From IMG/VR virus record IMGVR_UViG_3300021976_000032, positions 1 through 45,112 of that record: a stretch of 45,112 nucleotides of DNA. The stretch is one strand, 5' to 3'. This stretch comes from a virus. Shown piece after piece: positions 1 through 7,910 of this stretch. Position 1 is the first letter of the stretch. The number at the start of each line of letters is the position of its first letter. The notes beneath the pieces were generated by a model. It searched no databases and was not told where the DNA came from. It saw only the letters and a program-made list of their open reading frames with translations. Both the position numbers and the translations under genes were made by a program.

Positions 1-126
1 TCAGTCCACCCGGCGGCAATCGTATTGGTGACCGCCCCGCCCATGAACAGGACCAACAGACTGCCCGCTGTGGCCGTGAACCCGAACGTGACGGTATGGC
101 TAGTGGTGCCGTTGCGGGCCGCCGTG
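1..126. repeat. Terminal direct repeat, left copy
   Basis: These 126 bases are identical to 44972-45097. The gene reading off the left edge on the minus strand continues in frame at 44971, so this is the overlap of a circular assembly rather than a repeat of independent function. True virion ends cannot be read from it. Confidence 0.9.
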
Positions 127-170
127 CCGCCGGTTTTGTTGAGCCACGGCGGTTCGGTGACCGTGGCCAT
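1..170 (-). CDS. Tail/appendage repeat protein, N-terminal part (joins 44971..43732)
   Basis: This is the start of a 469-residue protein whose body lies at the other end of the window; circular joining gives ATG at 168-170 and stop at 43732. The N-terminus begins MATVTEPPWLNKTGG and runs on into a hydrophobic, beta-rich head. The upstream gene ends in TGA at 173-175, so the junction is TGA-TC-ATG. The product is probably a virion appendage or decoration protein; see the other half for the repeats. The family is not recognised. Confidence 0.75.
   Translation of the reverse strand, partial: MATVTEPPWLNKTGGTAARNGTTSHTVTFGFTATAGSLLVLFMGGAVTNTIAAGWT
130..152. repeat. Inverted match to the right contig end
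   Basis: These 23 bases are the reverse complement of 45090-45112. Short inverted arms (gccgtg at 121-126 and cacggc at 145-150) flank the segment, and the right contig end reads as if the loop between them had been flipped. This is either a hairpin-induced assembly tail or a micro-inversion. In the flipped form the tail gene meets a TGA, so the unflipped left copy is the functional one. Confidence 0.7.
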
Positions 171-172
171 GA

Positions 173-520
173 TCAGGTACTAGAGCCGTTAATGGTCAGC
201 GTGTTGATCGTGTACTCGCCGGCCGCATTGAACGTCTGATCACCGGTCAGAGCTTGCGAGCCTCGGAACGTGCCGCCCGTGATTGCTGACCACAGACCGA
301 CATACGTAGCCGGGCCGGATGCGGCGCCGCCGGTGAACGCTAGGGGTGCGGTGGCGGTGATGTCTCCGCTGGCAGCGGTGCCCCAAGTCACGGCGACCCG
401 GGCCGATGTGGCCGGGTTGGAGCCGGTGCCGTCGGGGGCGGCGGTGTGGATAGCCACATGGGTGATGGCGGCACCGATGGCGGTAGCGCCGATATTGAGG
501 GTCGTGTCAAGTAGGGCCAT
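173..520 (-). CDS. Small virion-associated protein (115 aa)
   Basis: A 115-residue protein rich in Ala, Thr and Gly with no membrane segment or Cys. It begins MALLDTTLN and its beta-propensity pattern is typical of small tail or decoration proteins. ATGATCATG gives two possible starts; the second, at 520, has AAAGGAAA at good spacing and is preferred over 526. It lies between a collagen-tipped protein and the repeat-bearing appendage protein, so a structural role is inferred from context. No family motif was recognised. Confidence 0.7.
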   Translation of the reverse strand: MALLDTTLNIGATAIGAAITHVAIHTAAPDGTGSNPATSARVAVTWGTAASGDITATAPLAFTGGAASGPATYVGLWSAITGGTFRGSQALTGDQTFNAAGEYTINTLTINGSST

Positions 521-562
521 GATCATTTTCCTTTGCGGTCAGGGGGTTGCCGCCGAAGATGA

Positions 563-1045
563 TCAAGGGGCAACTAGGTACCAAACCCCGGGCTCGGTGT
601 CTTCCGGGTCGGGCGGGGTGGACACGACAACGACGTTGGCAACACCCGGGTCGCCCTTATCGCCTTTGGTGATCAACACCCCGCCGGATGATCCGACCGG
701 GGTGGCTAACGTCAGGTCGGTCTCGACACCTTGCGGCACGTTGATGCCGGCAATGACGTACGCCTTGTACCCGGCGGAGGCGGACACATCCACGCGGTAC
801 GTCCAACCGTGCGGGTTGAGGTCGAGGTCATCGTTAGCGATCAATTCAAGATCAAATGAGCCATCCGCGTCGGTGGTGACCGACTGGGGCGTAAGCATGA
901 TCGTGACGGGCGGCACGGATGAGGAATCCAATAGCCGCGAGACCGATGGGGTGAATTTGACGGTGGGTGTGTACGGGTCGCCACCGGGCACCTTGAGGAA
1001 TTGCCCTTTAACGGTCCCGGTGCCCACGTTCGGCGGGTAGGGCAT
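563..1045 (-). CDS. Minor tail-like protein with collagen-like tip (160 aa)
   Basis: The protein begins MPYPPNVGTGTVKG and contains a beta-rich domain. A short collagen-like segment (KGDKGDPG, about residue 130) is followed by a C-terminal sequence ending in WYLVAP. Short Gly-X-Y stretches are common in phage tail fibres and appendages. AAAGG lies nine bases before the ATG at 1045. It is the first gene after the tandem terminators of the early operon and opens the virion-gene run that crosses the circular junction. The precise role is unknown. Confidence 0.75.
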   Translation of the reverse strand: MPYPPNVGTGTVKGQFLKVPGGDPYTPTVKFTPSVSRLLDSSSVPPVTIMLTPQSVTTDADGSFDLELIANDDLDLNPHGWTYRVDVSASAGYKAYVIAGINVPQGVETDLTLATPVGSSGGVLITKGDKGDPGVANVVVVSTPPDPEDTEPGVWYLVAP

Positions 1046-1080
1046 GGGTCAACCTTTGGGGTTGGGGTGGCAAGCAAAAA

Positions 1081-1108
1081 CCCCGCCAATCGCTGAGCGA
1101 TGGCGGGG
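1081..1108 (-). terminator. Intrinsic terminator, leftward
   Basis: CCCCGCCA (1081-1088) pairs with TGGCGGGG (1101-1108), with an inner TCGC/GCGA extension. On the minus strand the stem is followed by TTTTTG (1080 downward). It ends the early operon. Confidence 0.85.
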
Positions 1109-1116
1109 AGTTAAAA

Positions 1117-1168
1117 GGGCGGAGAATCGCGCTCGGCTTCGGGGTCGCGTGACGACGATTCCCCGCCC
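1117..1168 (-). terminator. Second intrinsic terminator, leftward
   Basis: Arms 1117-1129 and 1156-1168 match at 12 of 13 positions. On the minus strand the stem is followed by TTTTAA. In tandem with the terminator at 1081-1108 it separates early genes from the virion block. Confidence 0.8.
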
Positions 1169-1186
1169 TCAGACAGTGGGTGTGGC

Positions 1187-1212
1187 CCCCGGCAATCCGT
1201 CGATTGCCGGGG
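1187..1212. other. Perfect 10-bp hairpin without U-tract
   Basis: CCCCGGCAAT (1187-1196) and ATTGCCGGGG (1203-1212) form a perfect stem just beyond the last early gene. There is no T-run on either strand, so it may protect or process the transcript rather than terminate it. Confidence 0.6.
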
Positions 1213-1277
1213 ATGCAAGCTCATCGACATTGCATTGAGCATGCAACGACGCCACGCGCGTTCACAATAGGCCAAGA

Positions 1278-2036
1278 TCAACGAATGGACAACGGACGGC
1301 CGACCCGGACCGAATCGGCGACGCGGCGAACGGCGATCAGGCTATAAACGGCGACCCCGTGCCGTCGGCCGACGGGACCGATCCACCCGTTCATTTTCCA
1401 CCGCCGCAACGTCTCGACCGGCCGGCCTACTTCGGCGGCTATCTGGCGCAACGTGCATGAGTCGGCCTGTTCGGCTAACAGTCGATCAATTTCGGCGGCA
1501 CTCGTCCAGGTCCGGTGACATCCGGTGCACACCCACCACGCTTTACCGTCCCGAGGTTCTATTACCCATTCGCACCGGGGGCAATGGTATGTGACCTCGG
1601 GGCGGACCCCGCACGCCCGTTCTAGGTCGCGGTGCATTCGGGCTATGGCGGTCACGAACGCCGGCCATTGGGCGGCTATCGCGTCGACGTGTGCGGCTAG
1701 CCATTGGCACAGGTCGGCGGGGGTGGCGGCCGGCGTCGGGGCCGGCAGGGCCAGGGCGTGCCGAGCCCGGTAGGCCCACAGCCACAGGGTGCCGGCGACA
1801 CCGTGCCGGGCGTGATGGTCGCCGGGGCGCCAGGTGGCCCAGTCGGGTTTGCGGTGGGCGGCCAGGTCAACCACGTTCACCGACAGCGGCGAACGGGTGT
1901 CCAGCGGCCGGCCGGGCGGCCTTGGCATGTCGGGGTCGGCGGAACCGCTGCCAAGGCGTAGGAACCCTCCGAGGCGGGCAAGTAGGGCGGGCAGCTCGGC
2001 TAGTTGGCGTCGGGTCGTGGTCAGGGCGTCAGTCAT
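1278..2036 (-). CDS. Zinc-ribbon and helix-turn-helix DNA-binding protein (252 aa)
   Basis: The N-terminal two thirds is alpha-helical with no recognisable motif. Around residues 150-175 a CPRC ... CTGC pair forms a zinc ribbon. The last ~60 residues look like a MerR/HTH_17-type domain (LRQIAAEVGRPVETLRRWKMNG). Proteins of this build are common last genes in actinophage early operons and are usually annotated as HTH proteins. A role as transcription regulator or origin-binding protein is inference. GAGG precedes the ATG at 2036. Tandem terminators follow directly. Confidence 0.75.
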   Translation of the reverse strand: MTDALTTTRRQLAELPALLARLGGFLRLGSGSADPDMPRPPGRPLDTRSPLSVNVVDLAAHRKPDWATWRPGDHHARHGVAGTLWLWAYRARHALALPAPTPAATPADLCQWLAAHVDAIAAQWPAFVTAIARMHRDLERACGVRPEVTYHCPRCEWVIEPRDGKAWWVCTGCHRTWTSAAEIDRLLAEQADSCTLRQIAAEVGRPVETLRRWKMNGWIGPVGRRHGVAVYSLIAVRRVADSVRVGRPLSIR

Positions 2037-2055
2037 GGGCGTACCTCAGGGAGGG

Positions 2056-2529
2056 CTAGAACGGGCATTGGGCGGCCTCGGCGGGGTTGGGCGTCTCTCT
2101 GACCACAGGTACGAACACGGACGCCTTGACGGCCTCGGGCGGCGGCTCAGGGCCGCACCGGTGCTCGGCCAACACGTCACCGGCACCGATGGGCGAACGG
2201 TCTCGGATGTGCCACGGCTCACGGGCCGTCAACAGGAACCGGCCACAGGACCGCGTCAGCCGCACCGTGGCCAAACCGCCGAGCCGGGCCAGGGCTTCAC
2301 CGAACGGCGACAGCGGCACCGGATCGGCCCTGACCATGAACGCGCAACGGTCACCGTCAAGGCCGGCAATGACGGGCCGGCGGCACTCGGGACACCGGCC
2401 ATTTCGGGCATGCCTCGGGCCGACTTTCCCGACCGAGGCGTCCTTAATCAGATTCAAGAGTAGGGCATATGACACGTCATACCGGCTTCCGACATAAACC
2501 GACCCCTCGCGCATTACGTGATAACACAT
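2056..2529 (-). CDS. Putative zinc-binding protein (157 aa)
   Basis: The protein carries a CPEC motif near residue 47 and further Cys near residues 61, 93, 124 and 155, suggesting one structural zinc site. Family not recognised. The ATG at 2529 has GGA in front (cggaaaaaa); an internal Met at 2514 lacks any ribosome-binding site. A 117-bp gap upstream separates it from the helicase gene, so it may have its own promoter. Function unknown. Confidence 0.65.
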   Translation of the reverse strand: MCYHVMREGSVYVGSRYDVSYALLLNLIKDASVGKVGPRHARNGRCPECRRPVIAGLDGDRCAFMVRADPVPLSPFGEALARLGGLATVRLTRSCGRFLLTAREPWHIRDRSPIGAGDVLAEHRCGPEPPPEAVKASVFVPVVRETPNPAEAAQCPF

Positions 2530-2646
2530 TTTTTTCCGTATGGTGAAAGTTCCCTAGTGAAAGCGACATTGAGTGTTTGTAGCATTTAGGGTCAACTAAC
2601 CCGATTTTCGTGGGGGTCGGTATGACAGCCGTCATATATGTCATCC
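2530..2646 (-). promoter_or_regulatory. Intergenic leader/promoter region
   Basis: This is an AT-richer gap between the helicase stop and the next leftward gene. On the minus strand it contains TTGACC (a -35 match) and on the plus strand GTATGACAG...GTCATA, a broken palindrome near 2620-2636. No convincing -10 box could be placed, so the promoter call is tentative. Confidence 0.35.
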
Positions 2647-4380
2647 TCATTCCGGCCCCGTGGTGGCCCATCGAATTACGCGCCTATTTCCGTCGCGCTC
2701 ATCCCGAATGTCACCGATGGCCGCCAACCTATGGACGGCCTCACCGAGGTAAGCCACGTCCCGCCCGACCTTGCGCCGGAGGTCCGACCAACCAATTTCG
2801 AGGTCGGCGGCCAGGTAGCGCCGGATATTGGCAACCACCCGGCGCGTGGCGGCCTCAATTACGGCTTCATCGGTCGCCACGGCCCGGCCGGCAATGACGG
2901 CTTTACGCCCTTCCTCGGCTTGGCGTTCCTTAATGGTCAGCGTGTTCTGTATCCCGGCCCGGGTTCGGTCGGAGACGGCCATGACGACGCCCGATAGCTG
3001 CCAGTCCTCATCCGTCATCACGGCGCGGCCATCTAGCACGGCCAGGGCGTAGGCCACTTTTTCTCGCGCGAATAACGCGTGGCCGTCTAGCGCGTCCCCC
3101 TCATCCCTTGCCCGGGCGGCGGCACTGTTCCGGACCAAGTCGGCAACTTGATCAGGCACCGGGATTCGCCGGCGGCCCCCGTCGTTCAGGTCGACCGGCA
3201 GTAGGTTCCATTCGGGCGTTTTGAATGGCCAGGGCGCCGGCTGTTCGGGCGGTGTGGCGGTAATGGCCGGGTCGGTGGCACGGAGCCATATGAACCGTTG
3301 CGGGGTGCCGCCGTCACTGTCGTTGATCAACGGTCCGGCCTTTTCGGGTTGCACGCCGCAGATGAGCCCGAGCCGGTACCCGTGCCGTTCGATGGGGATG
3401 CGTTTCAGCGCGTCGGCGTAGCCGAACCCGAGCCGTTCCCCCGAAAACGCCGACCGAAGCTGAGTGAGCAGGGTTGCCCCTTGGCGGCTTCCGAGGGCGG
3501 CCAGCGTGTCCACTTCGGGGCATGTGAACAGGACCGAGAATCGATCCATGATCACGTCATCTTTGCCCCGGTGGGCGTACTGGTGTGCGATCCCTTCGCC
3601 GGAGCCGACGGAGGCGGTGTAGATGGCCGGCCAGCGGATGGCGTCGGCGGCGGCGGATTCGGCGGCCCCCTTCCCGGCCCCTGACCGCCCCACCAAGGCC
3701 GCAAACAGGTTGAGACTTCCGGACCCACCGACCAAGCCGGGTAGGACGACGTTGGGCGGCACCACGGCCAGGGCGCGCAGTAGGGACACGCCCAACACGG
3801 CCCACGGTGAACACATCCGGGCCAACGCGAACAGTCTCAGGTGGGCCAGGTAGGGCCGGGCGTCCCAAAAGTCAACCGTCGTGTCGGTGACCTCGCCGGT
3901 GTCGGTGTTGATCACCTCCCGGGCTATCGAATCGATCGCATCAACGCCACCGTTGATCTTGGGCGCGTTCGGGTCGGGAACCTTGTCACGTGGCTTCCCT
4001 TCGGCCGCCCTCAGCCCGGATGCGATGGTCCGTTCTGTTTCGGTCAGGCTGAGGCCGCACCGTTGCCCGGCTTCGGTCAGGGTGTCGCGTACGTCGTCGG
4101 TCGTCAGGTGGCCGGCGTGGACGAGTTGCCCGAGCGCGAACGCGGCCCGGTTGAGCGTGTCGTTACGTTCCCCCTCGGTTTGTCCGCCGACGGTGGCGGC
4201 CTCCCGGGCCAGGGCGGCACTCCCGTACGCCGTAGCTGCCCCCTGTGGCCCGTGGAAACCGTTTAGGGGGTCAGTGCCCATGGTCGGCGTTCCTGAGCCG
4301 TTAGTGGGCCGTGTGCGGTTCAGCGCGTCCATAAAGCTGAGCCGGCCACCGCTGTCGTCGTCGCTCACCTCGCTTTTCAT
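2647..4380 (-). CDS. Replicative helicase / DUF3987-like ATPase (577 aa)
   Basis: A helicase-like ATPase expected to unwind DNA at the replication fork. The Walker A-like loop GRSGAGKG lies near residue 212. It is followed by a Walker B-type region (VLFTCPEVD) and a C-terminal helical domain typical of phage primase-associated ATPases. The reading frame stays open far upstream of the ATG at 4380. That ATG overlaps the primase-polymerase stop as ATGA, which fixes the start and implies translational coupling. In many actinophages the primase and helicase are one polypeptide; here they are two. The N-terminal ~100 residues are low in complexity and may be a linker. Confidence 0.8.
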   Translation of the reverse strand: MKSEVSDDDSGGRLSFMDALNRTRPTNGSGTPTMGTDPLNGFHGPQGAATAYGSAALAREAATVGGQTEGERNDTLNRAAFALGQLVHAGHLTTDDVRDTLTEAGQRCGLSLTETERTIASGLRAAEGKPRDKVPDPNAPKINGGVDAIDSIAREVINTDTGEVTDTTVDFWDARPYLAHLRLFALARMCSPWAVLGVSLLRALAVVPPNVVLPGLVGGSGSLNLFAALVGRSGAGKGAAESAAADAIRWPAIYTASVGSGEGIAHQYAHRGKDDVIMDRFSVLFTCPEVDTLAALGSRQGATLLTQLRSAFSGERLGFGYADALKRIPIERHGYRLGLICGVQPEKAGPLINDSDGGTPQRFIWLRATDPAITATPPEQPAPWPFKTPEWNLLPVDLNDGGRRRIPVPDQVADLVRNSAAARARDEGDALDGHALFAREKVAYALAVLDGRAVMTDEDWQLSGVVMAVSDRTRAGIQNTLTIKERQAEEGRKAVIAGRAVATDEAVIEAATRRVVANIRRYLAADLEIGWSDLRRKVGRDVAYLGEAVHRLAAIGDIRDERDGNRRVIRWATTGPE

Positions 4381-4964
4381 CGTGCTACCTCCCGTAGGTC
4401 GATCAAGGGCCGCCGCCACGTGTAGGGGCCGGGGTGGGGCACGTCGGGGCCGGGTGTGATCACCGACGGCGGCACGACGACATATCCGCCCCGCCCTCGG
4501 TAGTCGATCCCGGGCAGCATGGCGGCCCGGTTGCCGTTGCCGGTGGAACGCACATACAGGTGGGTGCCGCCGGGCCGGGGCGTGTTGACGACACCGACCA
4601 CATCCGGCATGTCGCCAAGCTGTGCCCACGACTGGACACCGGCCGGGCCGTCCACGTCGATCACGTCCACCCCGTGCCCGGTGGCGATGGCGATGTTGGC
4701 TGTGGGTAGCCGAAACCACCATGACCGGATGCGGTCCGCCTCGGTCGTGGCCTCGGTCAACCCTTTGGACCGCCACGTCGGGACTTTGGTGCCCGGGGAC
4801 AGCGGGAAGATCGGCAGACCGAACCCCGCATACCACAGGGCAGCACTGACCAGCGACACCGACGGCCGTGGCTCGGCGTCCAAGATCACGCCCAACGATT
4901 CGGCTAGGGGCCAGTTACCGTCCACCATGGCGTCACGGATCGATGTTTCAAGATCATCTGGCAT
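4377..4964 (-). CDS. Bifunctional primase-polymerase domain protein (195 aa)
   Basis: Matches the Prim-Pol (AEP superfamily) N-terminal fold: LWYAGFGLPIFPLSPGTKVP, then NIAIATG, the catalytic acidic DVIDVDGPAG (about residues 96-105), TPRPGGTHLYVR with its conserved His, and GRGGYVVVPPS. It should synthesise primers for the helicase encoded next, with ATGA overlap. At 195 residues it is the bare catalytic domain. It overlaps the preceding gene by 11 bases. Confidence 0.85.
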   Translation of the reverse strand: MPDDLETSIRDAMVDGNWPLAESLGVILDAEPRPSVSLVSAALWYAGFGLPIFPLSPGTKVPTWRSKGLTEATTEADRIRSWWFRLPTANIAIATGHGVDVIDVDGPAGVQSWAQLGDMPDVVGVVNTPRPGGTHLYVRSTGNGNRAAMLPGIDYRGRGGYVVVPPSVITPGPDVPHPGPYTWRRPLIDLREVAR

Positions 4965-5169
4965 CGGCCCAAACGATCCGAGTCTTGCCGTTGTGGCCGT
5001 GGATGGCGATCACGTCGGCAACGTCGTCCCACACCACCGTTGACCGGTGATCACCAACTTGCCACCGTAGGGCCACCTGACCATCACTAAATTGGATGCC
5101 CTCGGCCACGACGCCGGTGCCCGAGATTCCGGTCTCGTCCTCATCACGGTGCAACTCGAATGTGCGCAT
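4954..5169 (-). CDS. Conserved small phage protein (71 aa)
   Basis: Begins MRTFELHRDEDETGISGTG and is rich in beta-strand residues. Similar short proteins sit beside replication genes in actinophages, but I cannot name a function. The ATG at 5169 is chosen because GGGAGG lies just ahead; the longer MGGS form would translate through that ribosome-binding site. Confidence 0.75.
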   Translation of the reverse strand: MRTFELHRDEDETGISGTGVVAEGIQFSDGQVALRWQVGDHRSTVVWDDVADVIAIHGHNGKTRIVWADAR

Positions 5170-5215
5170 GCTTCCTCCCATTGATCGTCAGGCGTTCATC
5201 TAGCCGCCGACCGAA

Positions 5216-5251
5216 TGCCCCGGGCCGGGTGAGGGGATACGGCCCGGGGCA
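5216..5251. other. Perfect 12-bp GC hairpin
   Basis: TGCCCCGGGCCG (5216-5227) pairs with CGGCCCGGGGCA (5240-5251) between the SSB-like gene and the next gene. No T-run follows on either strand. It may attenuate or stabilise the early transcript. Confidence 0.6.
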
Positions 5252-5268
5252 CAGGGACAGCGGCTAGG

Positions 5269-5796
5269 TCAGAACGGGGGGGCCGCTGTCGGGGTGGCCG
5301 ACGCGTCCCAAGGCGAACCTTGGGCCGCTGCCGGCGGGGTGTAGTTGGCCGGCGGGGCCACATACTTAGCCGAGTAGAGTTTCCGGCGTCGTCCTACCGG
5401 TCCTTCCTCGGCGTCAAACCTGAGGGTCAACGTTCCGCCGGGGTCGATCGTCCCGGCCCGGGTGGCGATTTGGGCGGCGGCCAGGGCGGCGGCCGTGGTC
5501 GTTTTGCTTTCGGGCTTCCGACTTCCCTTGAGGTAGACGCACCGGATGCCGTCGTCATCCTGTAGGGCCGGGTCGAAATCCTTCAACCCTTCGCCGCTAC
5601 GCAACGTCGTTTGCAGGGTCACGCGGTGCATGATCATCGCATCGCCATTGTCGAACGTCTTAACCTGCCCCGTGGTCAAGTCGGTCTGTTTGAGGTTCTT
5701 CTCAAACGAAATGATCACGCCGGTGACCTCATCGCCGGGGTTGCGGAATTGGAAGCTTCGGCCACCTTCGCCACCGAGGTCTAGACCTTCACTCAT
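5269..5796 (-). CDS. Putative single-stranded DNA-binding protein (175 aa)
   Basis: Beta-rich body of about 140 residues (GDEVTGVIISFEKN, then LTLRFDAEEG), a Pro/Ala-rich flexible tail and a C-terminal tip ending PPF. This resembles the layout of SSB proteins, whose acidic tail ends in PF and recruits partners. The tip here lacks the usual run of Asp. It lies between nuclease and primase genes. AAAGGAG gives a strong ribosome-binding site before the ATG at 5796. The call rests on layout and context rather than on a clear OB-fold signature. Confidence 0.5.
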   Translation of the reverse strand: MSEGLDLGGEGGRSFQFRNPGDEVTGVIISFEKNLKQTDLTTGQVKTFDNGDAMIMHRVTLQTTLRSGEGLKDFDPALQDDDGIRCVYLKGSRKPESKTTTAAALAAAQIATRAGTIDPGGTLTLRFDAEEGPVGRRRKLYSAKYVAPPANYTPPAAAQGSPWDASATPTAAPPF

Positions 5797-5848
5797 GGGG
5801 GTGTGTCTCCTTTAACTGTGAGGATTGGTTGACTGCTAGCAAGATCGT

Positions 5849-6088
5849 TTAGGCCGCGAACGGGCCAGGGGGCGGGCCAGCATCGGTCGGCTCGGATTCC
5901 GTTTCGGGGGGTGCATTGACCGCGTCGGGGAGGTCGGTGCCGTATTCCACGAACACGGCCCGGTAGCCGGCCAGGGCGGCCAGCCGTAGCGCCTTGAGTT
6001 CCGAGGCGTACGGGACGACGGTGGGGATAGGGCTGTCGGGCGGGTAGGTCAACCACACACCTGTGCGACGAAGAACTTTTCCGGTCAT
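5849..6088 (-). CDS. Hypothetical early protein (79 aa)
   Basis: Short protein beginning MTGKVLRRTGVWL, with an amphipathic middle and an acidic Pro-rich tail (PPETESEPTDAGPPPG). Family not recognised. The upstream gene ends in TGA at 6091-6093, so the junction is TGA-TC-ATG. AAAGGA is well spaced for the ATG at 6088 and too close for the one at 6094. Confidence 0.65.
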   Translation of the reverse strand: MTGKVLRRTGVWLTYPPDSPIPTVVPYASELKALRLAALAGYRAVFVEYGTDLPDAVNAPPETESEPTDAGPPPGPFAA

Positions 6089-6090
6089 GA

Positions 6091-6378
6091 TCATTCCTTT
6101 TCCATCACTTGGATTCGGTAGGGGGTGGGGGGTAGGGGCAGGGCCGGCGCCTCAAGCTGCACGACGGCGGCCACAATCCCGGACATGTAGCGGCCTTGAT
6201 CGTCGGTGACGGGGGCCGCGTAGCTGATCGTTCGTGAGTCGTCGTCACAGATGAGAGGGTGATCAAGTAGGACGTGGCCGGTGTCGAGGCCGTGCCGGCA
6301 CAGCCACACCCACCATTGCTCGCGGTCTTCGCTGACCATGTCGGGGAGTGCCCGATCAAGGTGCACGATCCTGATCAC
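6091..6378 (-). CDS. Hypothetical early protein (95 aa)
   Basis: Begins MIRIVHLDRALPDMV from a GTG at 6378 that overlaps the previous stop (GTGA). Contains Trp-rich WWVWLCRHG and several acidic patches. No membrane segment, zinc site or known motif seen. Confidence 0.65.
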   Translation of the reverse strand: MIRIVHLDRALPDMVSEDREQWWVWLCRHGLDTGHVLLDHPLICDDDSRTISYAAPVTDDQGRYMSGIVAAVVQLEAPALPLPPTPYRIQVMEKE

Positions 6379-6680
6379 GGCGCGTCCATCATGTGGGCCA
6401 GGGCGTCAGCCTCGGCGGCGTCAATGGACGGTTGGTCGGGGCCGTGCCAGCCGCACCCGCACGCGCCCCGCTCGGCCCCGAACAGGGACGTTTCGATGTA
6501 GGGGTGGTGAGTCATCGGCCGGCGTACGTTCCGCTTGGCGGATGTGATGTGCCGAGCAAGATCAACTTCCGCGTGTCCGGTGGAGTCCCGGCGGGTGCCC
6601 GTCCAACCACACACGCACTCGGCGCGGGCAATCCATGTGGTCACCCGGCCAGCGTGCTCAGCCTTGGCCGGCTTAACCAT
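6375..6680 (-). CDS. Two-module CxCGWxG zinc-finger-like protein (101 aa)
   Basis: Holds two copies of a short module: ECVCGWTG followed by a helix ending in ARH, and ACGCGWHG followed by a helix ending in AHM. The neighbour at 6673-6867 carries a third copy (CSCGWRG ... RRH). A Cys-x-Cys plus downstream His arrangement suggests metal binding. The ATG at 6680 is preferred because GAGGGT precedes it; a GTG at 6689 is the alternative. Function unknown. Confidence 0.65.
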   Translation of the reverse strand: MVKPAKAEHAGRVTTWIARAECVCGWTGTRRDSTGHAEVDLARHITSAKRNVRRPMTHHPYIETSLFGAERGACGCGWHGPDQPSIDAAEADALAHMMDAP

Positions 6681-6867
6681 CGGACTCACCCTCGGCCTTG
6701 ACCTCTCGATAGTGCCGCCTCAGGTCGGCTCGGGCGGTGTTCGGTGATGACCGGTTAGGGCCGCGCCACCCGCACGAACATTCACCCCGTGAGAAGTTGA
6801 AGCCCGACCAATCGGTGATCACCTGCCCGTCATGCTTGCTGTCGTCGGTGTCGATCATGGTTGTCAT
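6673..6867 (-). CDS. Single-module CxCGWxG protein (64 aa)
   Basis: Carries the module CSCGWRGPN followed by a helix with RRHYR, matching the two modules in the next gene. The ATG at 6867 overlaps the upstream nuclease stop (ATGA). It looks like a product of local duplication. Function unknown. Confidence 0.65.
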   Translation of the reverse strand: MTTMIDTDDSKHDGQVITDWSGFNFSRGECSCGWRGPNRSSPNTARADLRRHYREVKAEGESDG

Positions 6868-7910
6868 GAGGCCGCCGCCAACGATTCAAGGGCGGCCTTG
6901 CGGGCGGTCGCGAGGTCGGTGTGGTGCGCCTTCCATCGGGGGCCGGCGGCCTGCCACAGTTTGATCAGGTCGGCCTCGGTCGGTGCCGAATGGATAGCCT
7001 CAGAAAGTGCGGCGTCGACGGGGTCCATCATGGTTCCGGTGCTGACCGGGGTGGCGGTGTCGGTGACCTCGGGCGGCTCGGGGATGAACAGGGTGCGATC
7101 CCGGGACCGGTAGCGGCGGGCGGCCAGGCAGGTGGCGACCGCTTCCCACCCGGCACGGATGTCTAGCCACTTCAACTCACACGTGCCGGTGTAGGCGTCC
7201 AACGCGATGATGATTCCGTGATCAAGATCAACATTACCGATCGGGATACGTTCCCCGTCGTGCACGTCATAGATGACACTGTGGGCATAGATGGCTAGCT
7301 GTGCCGCCATCTTGCCGACGCCGTACTGTGTCTGCCCGGTTTTCGTGTCGGCAATGATCAACTTCTCATAGCCAGGAATGCGGACGATGCGGTCAGCGGT
7401 GCCGCCGATCTTGTGCTCATCGTGCACTAGGAACCGTTCCACGTGGACCATGTCCAGATGGGCGGTGGCTTCCTGATAGGCGGCCAGGTGGGGCAGGTAG
7501 GTGTCGGGCACCGGCCCGACTTCCTGACCCCGGTCCATCCGTTCGGTGATCTTGTGCAGGGCCGTGCCGATCGTGGCGGGGGCCGATGCGGCGGCGGCTT
7601 CCTTGGCCTGTTCGGTGACCCGGTCCATGTCTCGGCACCACCGCTTGTATCCGTCGGGGTCACTCTGGCGAACCGGCGGCATACCGTGGCCAGCTACAGC
7701 CATCCGAAGATCGGGACGCATGCCGAGCCCGACCGCCACCATACGTTTCTGCCACATGTTGAGGTTGTAGGTGTCTTCGATCGTGCCGGCCACGGTCGTG
7801 CACCGGGTATAGGCGACCGGGTCACCCCCGCCGGGGGGCATGATGAGCGGCCGTTCCCACCGGTCGCGTTTGATTTCGGGGGGCACAAGATCAACTACGC
7901 CATCCGTCAT
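6864..7910 (-). CDS. Cas4/RecB-like PD-(D/E)XK nuclease (348 aa)
   Basis: Expected to be a DNA exonuclease used in recombination or replication. The PD-(D/E)XK core is visible in order: GGTADRIV (catalytic Asp, about residue 185), IIADTKTG (Asp-x-Lys, about residue 203) and AAQLAIYA (the QxxxY-type helix). A C-terminal helical region of ~80 residues follows. The four Cys of an iron-sulfur cluster are not evident, so it is closer to RecB-like phage exonucleases than to classical Cas4. ATGA overlaps link it to both neighbours. No Cas genes or CRISPR array are present. Confidence 0.8.
   Translation of the reverse strand: MTDGVVDLVPPEIKRDRWERPLIMPPGGGDPVAYTRCTTVAGTIEDTYNLNMWQKRMVAVGLGMRPDLRMAVAGHGMPPVRQSDPDGYKRWCRDMDRVTEQAKEAAAASAPATIGTALHKITERMDRGQEVGPVPDTYLPHLAAYQEATAHLDMVHVERFLVHDEHKIGGTADRIVRIPGYEKLIIADTKTGQTQYGVGKMAAQLAIYAHSVIYDVHDGERIPIGNVDLDHGIIIALDAYTGTCELKWLDIRAGWEAVATCLAARRYRSRDRTLFIPEPPEVTDTATPVSTGTMMDPVDAALSEAIHSAPTEADLIKLWQAAGPRWKAHHTDLATARKAALESLAAAS

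Noticed and set aside
1-126. True direct terminal repeat of the virion
   Set aside because: The repeat lies inside one coding gene that is continuous when circularised, which fits assembly overlap; virion ends need read data.
2647-4836. 729-aa form of the helicase
   Set aside because: Its first ~150 residues are Arg-rich and antisense-like and overlap the Prim-Pol gene in another frame; the ATGA start at 4380 is better.
6864-7910. Cas4 as evidence of a CRISPR system
   Set aside because: No repeat array and no other cas genes; the protein fits a phage RecB-like exonuclease.
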